Assembly (NCBI RefSeq): GCF_040958095.1 | Contig: NC_091195.1 | Coordinates: 27,417,586-27,481,585 of the forward strand | From: Procambarus clarkii | Taxonomy: Eukaryota > Arthropoda > Malacostraca > Decapoda > Cambaridae | Direction: 5' to 3' | DNA: 64,000 nucleotides | Shown: one piece after another, positions 56,914 through 64,000 of the stretch | Numbering within the stretch: position 1 is the stretch's first letter | Layout: each line of letters begins with the position of its first letter | Translations under genes and position numbers: made by a program | Notes under the pieces: generated by a model | What the model was told of the DNA's origin: nothing | What the model saw: only the letters and a program-made list of their open reading frames with translations | Database searches by the model: none

Positions 56914-57366
56914 AAACCGTAAATCACAGTGCATTACAATACTACATTTTGAAAGCTAAGCCAAGACACAATCGTGCACGCCATCTCCCTCCCACCCTGG
57001 AGCACACCTGGAGAGGGTTCGGAGAGTTCTACTCCCCGAGGCCAGCCTGAGGCCAGGCTCAAATTGTGATAACTTAGTCCAACAGGCTATTGCGTGGAGC
57101 GACCCGCACACCCACATATCCACTACAGCCTGGTTGGTCCGGCACTTCTTGCAAGAACTTATCTACAAGAAGTGCTGGACCAACCATCCCAAGAAAATTA
57201 TAATACTAATAATAATATTCAAATGAGCGACTGAAGATAACCTATTCCTACTGGGAAAACCTAAAACTATACATTTCTAATATAAGAAATACAATCTAGG
57301 CTGTAATTTTGATGATGATTGCCAGGGAATGGCATTGCGTAGTTGCAATGAGAAAATACAACCTAC

Positions 57367-57534
57367 CTTGCATAATTGGTTATTGCATTAATATCTTCCA
57401 TGGCCACTGCCATGTGGTACGGCTCACCAAGCTGCAAAACCCCAGCAAACAGCACCTCTGCCAAGGGCTGGATTCTCTCTGCTTCCAACATGATCATTGC
57501 AGAGCAAACACAGTCTGTTGCTATTTCATGTAAC
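57367..57534 (-). CDS. TNPO3: TNPO3 exon
   Basis: 168 nt, acceptor tctctgcag and donor gtaggt. The translation LHEIATDCVCSAM and PYHMAVAMEDINAITNYA matches human LHEAASDCVCSAL and AYHMAVAREDLDKVLNYC, about residues 242-297. It carries phase 2 at both ends. The intron separating it from the upstream exon is only 322 bp and contains a short hairpin repeat. Confidence 0.95.
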
Positions 57535-57727
57535 CTGCAGAGAAGCAATGTCTTATGAAAATATTCAATGCAACACAATTATTAGTTCACCAAAGTAAAA
57601 TTTTTGGCATGAAGTCAAATACAGCTAAATGACTCCAATAAGCAGTGTAAAGTCATAGTTTTGCACCAGCAGTTATTTCACATACACAGAAACACACAAA
57701 TCACAATGGTGTGATACATCAATTGAA

Positions 57728-57840
57728 CCAATCCACAAGAGCCGTGATGAGGGTTCAAACTTACGTCCAGGATGATCCCAGACGCACCTTAGTCGATTGA
57801 CTAAGAACCCTCATCACGGCCCTTGTGGATTTGTTCACAA
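57728..57840. repeat. Short hairpin repeat HP3
   Basis: Arms ccacaagagccgtgatgagg and ccctcatcacggcccttgtg around a loop containing tagtcgattgacta. A half copy lies near 51757-51812 (aatcctcatcatggcccatg). It sits in the 322-bp TNPO3 intron. Confidence 0.7.
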
Positions 57841-57856
57841 CAAACATTGATCTTAC

Positions 57857-58026
57857 CTGGGCGAGACCTGAGGATTTCTAACAACATTTAATATGTCACT
57901 AACAAGGCAGGTGTTAGTGAGCATCACCCATTCTTCCGTGTGAATGTTAAACCAAGACGCCATGCAGCGTAGCGCCTTCAAGTGTGTGCTCTCTTTGGTG
58001 GCTCCTTCTGTACTCACAGCAACATG
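57857..58026 (-). CDS. TNPO3: TNPO3 exon
   Basis: 170 nt between acceptor tttggtag and donor gtaaga. It reads HVAVSTEGATKEST, then LKALRCMASWFNI, matching human MLMKVFRCLGSWFNL at about residues 185-241. It starts in phase with the exon at 62943-63121 and ends two bases into a codon that the next exon completes as Arg. The reading frame is too short to stand out as an ORF; homology and splice phase identify it. Confidence 0.93.
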
Positions 58027-58491
58027 CTACCAAACAAAACAACAACTTTAGTCTTATCACAGGAAAATAGTCATACACAAAAAACTACCTTGCACTAAGA
58101 AATATTTATAGAAATTGTTAATTCTTACTTAATCATTACTGTATCTTCCACTGTCAAAGGATGTGAAAGCCCCACCAGAAACAAAAAGGGGGTTAGACAA
58201 ATAAAACTTGTCCTATTGCAATACGTTCCAGGTTGTACTTTAGATAAACATACACAGATTTCATTGCCAACTAAAAGGAGAAGATTTCTGTCTTTGCTCT
58301 TGACACTTGTTAAACGAGTATAAAAACCATTTGCATATGATTAGAATTAGCCTATTATCAGTCTTGTAGAACCCCAGTTGAGTAATGCTCCACTAGAGCA
58401 TCACCGATCCAATTATTCCAGCAAAACACCTACCGTAGTAGCATCTGAATTTCAGATACGTCAAAATTACCAGTGACTTGTTAATGCCCAT

Positions 58492-58850
58492 CATTCATTC
58501 CCTTCTAAGCAGCTCCTAAACCTGAAGTCCCATTCACTGCATCATGCTACACATTATTACCTCCAGATAATCATCCCATCATTCATGACCTTCTAAGCAG
58601 CTACCAAACCTTAAGTCCCATTCACTGCATCATGCTACACATTATTACCTCCAGATAATCATCCCATCATTCATGACCTTCTAAGCAGCTACCAAACCTT
58701 AAGTCCCATTCACTGCATCATGCTACACATTATTACCTCCAGATAATCATCCCATCATTCATGACCTTCTAAGCAGCTACCAAACCTTAAGTCCCATTCA
58801 CTGCATCATGCTACACATTATTACCTCCACATAATCATCCCAGCATTCAT
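58492..58850. repeat. 88-bp tandem repeat, 4 copies
   Basis: Unit cattcatgaccttctaagca, gctaccaaaccttaagtccc, attcactgcatcatgctaca and cattattacctccagataat. The first copy is more diverged. Confidence 0.93.
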
Positions 58851-59061
58851 CACCAAACCCTAACTCAGAAGATGGAGAAGCGACAACATTTCGGTCCGTT
58901 CTGGACTATCATCAAGTCGCGTGTGATGATCACGACTTGATAATGAACGGTCCAGGACAGATCGAAACGTCGTCGCTTCTCCATCCTCTCCGTCGCATTG
59001 TGGTTTGGTCGTCACTTCTTCAGCGAGGTTATTGTGACTCGTCGTCTGTATCCCAGCATTC
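58837..59061 (+). mobile_element. Hairpin element HP1, diverged copy
   Basis: Element about 58849-59049, arms gatggagaagcgacaacatt and cgtcgtcgcttctccatcct, tail ttcagcgaggttattgtgac. Flanked by a 12-bp duplication atcccagcattc (58837-58848, 59050-59061). Confidence 0.85.
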
Positions 59062-59117
59062 TCCTCTCCTACCCTCATAACCTCTATATGCTTTCTTCTC
59101 TATTACTACCCACTTCT

Positions 59118-61653
59118 TTAACCCTTAACATGCTCGGGGTTTAATATCCTGTCATCCCCACAGGCGCATGTCATTTTGAAAAAAAAAATTATTTTTTCTT
59201 TCTAACCTGTTAAGGGGGCGACAGATTGTCAGAATCAAAGTTGTTCAATGTCAACCAATATTATTTGACTAGTTGTATATGAAAAGTGCTTTAATTGTCC
59301 CAAGTTTCAGTACTGCAGCATAAATAGAAAGGGAGATTTTTTGTTTTTGTTTTTTTCAACATTTTTTACACATTTTCAAGTCCACACTTCAGAACACACG
59401 TTTCAGATATAATTATTCTGTGACACTTTTTGGACACATTAGCATATGATAAAGGACCTTGAGATATAGAATTTCAAAAACATCTTTAGTTTTCCTAATA
59501 CAAATGTTCAAAGTTCCCAAATTTTTTTTTGCAAATATGGCATGTTTATTGTTATTATAAAATCAATAAATGAACTTAGAGAAAAATGAAAACTCTCAAA
59601 TGTAGAGACATGCCCCTCCACATACTGTGTAAGTTTCATGTAAATTGAATAAAAAATGAATCAGTTTTGTAAACATTTGTGTCAATTGAAAAAAAAAAAA
59701 ACAGAAATGAATGAAGTCTAAGGTTCTAAAATCTGTGGCTGAGGTTGACATCAACCAATTTTCTCCAAAATTGGCGTCCTTACAGATAGGCTTACGTACA
59801 GTCAGGTGTGTAAGTTTGATGCAAATCGCCCGAAAAAAAAATTAAAAAAATTCTTAAATTTTTTTTTCAATTAAACTAATTATAATATTTGTTTAATATA
59901 TACTATTGTGATAGCAAAGAGTCATAGCTATGATTTCAGTTGACACTTTTAATTGATAATCAATTTTGACCATTTTGGCATAATTTTCACAACTACTTCA
60001 ATATTTTTTTTCTCCCTTCCTATTTATGCTACGATGCTGAAACTTGGACCAGATGAAACACTTTTCATATAGAACATGTCAAAAAAGTTTGATTGAAATC
60101 GAACGATTTTTCATTTGTTGCATTTTTAGGGCAAATTGGAATCTGACGCCCCCTTAATTTGTGTTCACTGAGCACAGGAAAAATAATAAAAAAAATCGTA
60201 AGTGGCATATATTGCCCGCTATAGGGCGGGGAAGTCTGGCAAATTATAGGCGCTGACTCAGCGTGCGTCCCAGGCGGTCTGTTGCTCGCAAGCTGTCAGG
60301 CCAGAGTTGCCACAAAGAGATAATTACAGAATTATTTCAATGTCTCTGATTGATTTTTCATACTTATTTTGCTGTAATATTATTCAATAGTGTGTAGTTT
60401 GATATATTTATACAATAAAATGAGTGAATCGTTGGTGTACTCAAAAATATGGTGTGCATATTGTTGATTCAATTATGTTCATCAATCAGTGAACAAATAC
60501 TTTGTCGGTTATTACATTATAAGCACAGGTTATATATAAGTATCTGCATGTTTTGTTCATTATAACGAACCACTAAGTAGCTATTATGAGTCAAAAAGTA
60601 ACGAGGAGTGACCGCCGTTTACCAGCCAGCCACTCCCGCCCTCCCTCCAGTCATCTGACTCGCCCACATTCTCCTCCCACAATAATGTTTTTGCTATAAT
60701 TCACTATATACAGACGTTATATATAAGTATCTACATGTTTTGTTCGCCATAACTGTACATCTAAGCTTGTATGGTGAGTAAAGGCACAAAGATGTGGCTA
60801 CTCACACAGTCAGCTGATCGGCGGCCGCCCTCAAGGCCAGACGCACTAATATTTCTCCTCCAACAATACTGTGTGGTGTTATTACGCTATATACACACAT
60901 TATATATAAATATCTGCCTGTTTTATTCACCATACTTGTACAAATAAACTGGTATGGTGCCCAAAGACCATCGTGGTAACCAGTAAACAACACCGTCGTC
61001 TGCACGGTGGCGTCGTGCAGACGACGCCACCGCCCTCGCCAAAATGGCGGTTAAAAACCTTCTCTTGCTGTTTATACCCTCTATACACACGTTATATATA
61101 AGTATCTACATTTGTGTTCACCATAGCGAACCACTAAGCTGGTATGCTGAGTGCAGTCAATAAAAGGTGGCCACACACAGTCAAAAGACATCGCCACCAC
61201 CCTCCCTCCCACAGCATTACTCCTCCTTCCATGGCGCACAGCGCTAAATATCACCACAATCCTGCTATTATCAGAACCCTGGTCAGTTTTATCAGTCAGG
61301 GGTCTTCTGTAATAATATCATCGCTACATAATAGCATGAACAAGTATAATTTGGCATTTTTAGGCGATGCTGTGGTCACAAGCTGAACAGCAGTGCTGTT
61401 AGCTCATGCTGTGTGCGTCAGGCTTGGTTGCTCACTCAATACCGAGGCCAATAACACCTGGGAGTTTGGCCCACGATTTTTTTTTTAAATGGCGTCTGTT
61501 TACAAGAGCCCTGATGAAGGTGTGGTGAACCCCGTGTATCCGCGGGCTGTTTAAATCTTGCGTAGTACTTCAACACATCATATGACGTGATGCGCAGTTG
61601 ACTGGAACAACATCCAGCACGTCATATGACGTGATGCGCACTTTAAGGGTTAA
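59118..61653. mobile_element. piggyBac-like non-autonomous element, 2.5 kb
   Basis: TTAA sites at 59118-59121 and 61650-61653 with ends CCCTTAACATGC and, inverted, CCCTTAAAGTGCGC. TTAA targets and CCC-starting ends are the piggyBac hallmark. The sub-terminal word catatgacgtgatgcgca occurs twice at the right. No transposase frame is visible. The inside is AT-rich with four diverged repeats. End similarity is short, hence moderate confidence. Confidence 0.6.
60520..61140. repeat. Diverged direct repeats of about 185 bp, 4 copies
   Basis: The words ttatatataagtatctgcatg and tgttcaccataac-type sequence recur near 60527, 60715, 60898 and 61088, with different sequence between them. All lie inside the piggyBac-like element. 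Confidence 0.7.
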
Positions 61654-62073
61654 CATGCCCATACCACGAGAGCATCTTTTCACAATCTTGTGACTCATTG
61701 ACTTGCCCACTAGTCCATGTTAATGTTAATTTAATTTTCACACGCTGCCATACCAATGTTTAACATCCATACATGACTTTCATTCTCCCTTCCCAGCCTT
61801 TACTATTCTCATCTTCACTTGCACAAATTCATAATCCTGTTATTCAAATACTTTACTCTAGGCATTTCAAATTGGCCAAGCTAGTCTAGGTCATTATTAT
61901 CTTACCATTAACTCATGTAGAGTAATTTTTACTGCCAACTAGTTTTCTCTTGCACATCAATCTTGGCATTGATGTGCAAGAGATGTGCAAGAGATGTGTA
62001 ACCTCTAGGCAACGTTCTCCCTTACAGAAGGGTTGCATACTTGGCTTGTCAATTAATTGATCACAAATTAAGC

Positions 62074-62321
62074 TCATATCGGATAATGTTGACCAGACCA
62101 CACACTAGAAATTGAAGGGATGACGACGTTTCGGTCCGTCCTGGACCATTCTCAAGTCGATTGTTATTCGGTTGTCGAATAATCGAATAACCAAGTCGAC
62201 AATCGACTTGAGAATGGTCCAGGACGGACCAAAACGTCGTCGTCCCTTCAATTTCTAGTGTGTGGTCTGGTCAACATACTTCAGCCACGTTATTGTGACT
62301 CATCGCCTTCATATCGGATAA
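62074..62321 (+). mobile_element. Hairpin element HP1, well-preserved copy
   Basis: Element 62087-62308: tgttgaccagaccacacact start, arms of about 75 bp with gacgacgtttcggtccgtcc and complement, an AT-rich inner loop, tail cttcagccacgttattgtga ending catcgcct. Perfect 13-bp duplication tcatatcggataa (62074-62086, 62309-62321). Confidence 0.92.
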
Positions 62322-62511
62322 CTTCCCATGACATCTGTCTTCATATTAAAGGCACCACACTTTTGGTCCTGTCGACTAGTGTCAACACTTGATGCTTTAA
62401 CAAAATAAAAAGCATCACAGTATCGACACTTCCTCAGACTGGCGATCTCTGAGCCTTGTTAGTTCGGTGGGTTGGGCGAGTTCATAGACTTATGACCGAG
62501 CATCAAGATCA

Positions 62512-62771
62512 GGGGCCAGATTCACGAAGCAGTTACGCAAGTACTTTCGAACGTGGACATCTTTCTTCAATCTTTAACGGCTTTGATTACATTTATTAAT
62601 CAGTTTACAAGCATGAAAACTTCCTAATCAACTGTTGTTATTGTTATAAACAGCCTCCTGGTGCTTTGGAGCTCATTAACCGTTTAATAATTGTAACCAA
62701 AACCACCAAAGATTGAGAAAAGATGTACAGGTTCGTAAGTGCTTGCATAACTGCTTCGTGAATCTGGCCCC
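62512..62771. mobile_element. Palindromic MITE-like element
   Basis: Terminal inverted repeats ggggccagattcacgaagca and its complement tgcttcgtgaatctggcccc at both ends, and inner complementary blocks throughout. About 260 bp. Related to the split copy at 44229-44762. Flanking duplication unclear. Confidence 0.8.
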
Positions 62772-62942
62772 TGATGTACACACACTCGCTCTTGTACACT
62801 GTTCCTGCCCTTCATGTTGGATTAGTGCCTCCACACACCCCTCAAAACCAACATTATCAATACATCACTACCATAGTATGACACTTCAAATATTACCTAA
62901 CCACCACCTACGTGTAGTTGAGCCAGAGAAGACGAGACTCAC

Positions 62943-63121
62943 CAGTAATTCTACTATACTAGGAACTTTCCTTCTGAAGTACTCGTCGAGCTGCTTTCTC
63001 CGATTTAATCCTAATCGTAACTGTCTGGAATGAAGTTCTTCAGGAAGTGCTATAAGGACTTCCAGTAAAGGAACCAAGTTAGGGGTGCTGGACCTTGGTC
63101 CAAGTTGAGTAATTAAATCTC
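62943..63121 (-). CDS. TNPO3: TNPO3 exon, first in window
   Basis: 179 nt, acceptor ttttcag before 63121 and donor gtgagt after 62943. It begins 1 nt into a codon and ends on a full codon. The translation holds PLLEVLIALPEELHSR and LRLGLNRRK, matching human PFLLEILTVLPEEVHSR and LRIGANRR at about residues 125-184. The preceding intron runs off the right edge of the window. Confidence 0.95.
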
Positions 63122-63559
63122 CTGAAAAGACAAAAATATCAATCACAAACTTGCTAGATCTAGAGCACAGTATATCAGTATAGTACAGTGTGTGATTGAG
63201 TGTACAAATCACACGAGTCCCAGTCAATATAAACAAATATATTGCCTGTAAGCTTAAAAGACGGATAAAATATCACTCAACATTTCAACTAAACATGAAA
63301 AGCGTGCAACCGTGTAAAGTCAATTTCATCAACAATTATAGTTAGAAACTGTTTAACAAGCCTTAATAATTTGTGCATTACCTTAAGTTCGGCAGATGTG
63401 GGTGGCTTGATTGTGCCGATATATGCTTAGTTAAGGGGGAAGTGGAGGGGAAGAATGTGGCAGAGGATTGGAAGAGCACTTGGTACAAGCCTGTGAGGGG
63501 TATTTTAGGGATCCTTAGGCAGGGAAGACTCCATAGGGGCCCTCTTAGGGATCTCTTAT

Positions 63560-64000
63560 CTTGAGGTTATCTCGAGATGATTTCGGGGCTTTAGTGTCCC
63601 TGCGGCCCGGTCCTCGACCAGGCCTCCACCCCCAGGAAGCAGCCCGTGACAGCTGACTAACACCCAGGTACCTATTTTACTGCTAGGTAACAGGGGCATA
63701 GGGTGGTTATCTTGAGGTTATCTTGAGATGATTTCGGGGCTTTAGTGTCCCCGCGGCCCGGTCCTCGACCAGGCCTCCCCCCCCAGGAAGCAGCCCGTGA
63801 CAGCTGACTAACTCCCAGGTACCTATTTACTGCTAGGTAACAGGGGCATTCAGGGTGAAAGAAACTTTGCCCATTTGTTTCTGCCTCGTGCGGGAATCGA
63901 ACCCGCGCCACAGAATTACGAGCCCTGCGCGCTATCCACCAGGCTACGAGGCCCCTTTTAAAAGAGGGGTGAAAGGTTTCTTTCTAGGTGAAAGAAACTC
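63560..64000 (-). mobile_element. tRNA-derived SINE split by another SINE, leaving the window
   Basis: Left part 63560-63705 (type A/B body, ending gggcatagggtg). The same body resumes at about 63966-64000 (gggtgaaagg, gtgaaagaaactc). Its head lies beyond the window, so head type is unknown. Confidence 0.75.
63711..63955 (-). mobile_element. tRNA-derived SINE, head type B, nested
   Basis: Complete minus-strand copy from cttgaggttatcttgagatg to gctacgaggcccc, inserted into the SINE at 63560-64000. Confidence 0.9.

Larger units (their letters stand above)
16068..63121 (-). other. TNPO3: TNPO3 (transportin-3) gene, 14 C-terminal coding exons
   Basis: Importin-beta superfamily nuclear import receptor made of HEAT repeats. 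In known family members it binds phosphorylated RS domains of SR splicing factors in the cytosol and releases them in the nucleus on RanGTP binding. Fourteen exons were found by matching translated blocks to the human protein as remembered and then placing GT-AG sites. They total 2411 coding nt (about 803 residues plus stop), in phase at all 13 junctions, and co-linear with human residues of about 125-923. Diagnostic blocks are [49 protein letters not shown] and NHPDTVDD-like [10 protein letters not shown]. The 5' exons lie beyond 64000. Introns range from under 350 bp to 24.5 kb and hold nearly all the mobile DNA described here. Identity is very secure; exact expression and isoforms cannot be seen. 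Confidence 0.96.

Overview
The window reads as nuclear DNA of a decapod crustacean, probably a crayfish or lobster relative. That is inferred from an arthropod-like host gene with short exons in very long introns, and from tRNA-derived SINEs and other repeats of a decapod style. About a sixth of the window is minisatellite, and much of the rest is transposon remnant.

The one clear host gene is TNPO3 (transportin-3, the importin-beta-family carrier that brings SR splicing factors into the nucleus). It lies on the minus strand. Fourteen coding exons run from 63121 down to the stop codon at 16068-16070. All introns are GT-AG and the reading phase agrees at every junction. Together they give about 803 residues, matching human TNPO3 from about residue 125 to its C terminus. 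The N-terminal exons lie beyond base 64000. The 3' UTR probably runs to about 14.1 kb. One intron (21643-46122) is 24.5 kb long and full of repeats.

1-6.4 kb: a 30-bp GC-rich minisatellite, an orphan TATA/CCAAT promoter-like segment, a minus-strand SINE, and a decayed plus-strand LINE 3' half. 6.5-8.4 kb: a decayed C-type lectin gene whose middle exon has become a 55-bp minisatellite. 9.4-13.5 kb: a nearly full-length but decayed I-group LINE on the minus strand, with zinc-knuckle ORF1, endonuclease, reverse transcriptase and RNase H. 14-64 kb: TNPO3, with its introns holding SINEs, LINE ends, hAT-like and piggyBac-like non-autonomous DNA elements, a young BEL/Pao-like LTR element, and tandem arrays with units of 28 to 93 bp.

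The most unusual content is a family of about ten hairpin elements. Each is a near-perfect inverted repeat, and most copies also carry a short one-sided 3' tail. Nine copies are flanked by target-site duplications of 9-16 bp. Such long, variable duplications point to copying through RNA rather than cut-and-paste. The arm holds a helix followed by GAAAC, resembling the hammerhead-ribozyme motifs known from Penelope-like elements. A second, unrelated hairpin-plus-tail family is nested in a MITE with its own 12-bp duplication. Also notable: a TNPO3 splice acceptor sits in a 28-bp unit repeated four times, and two SINE families share one body under different tRNA-like heads.
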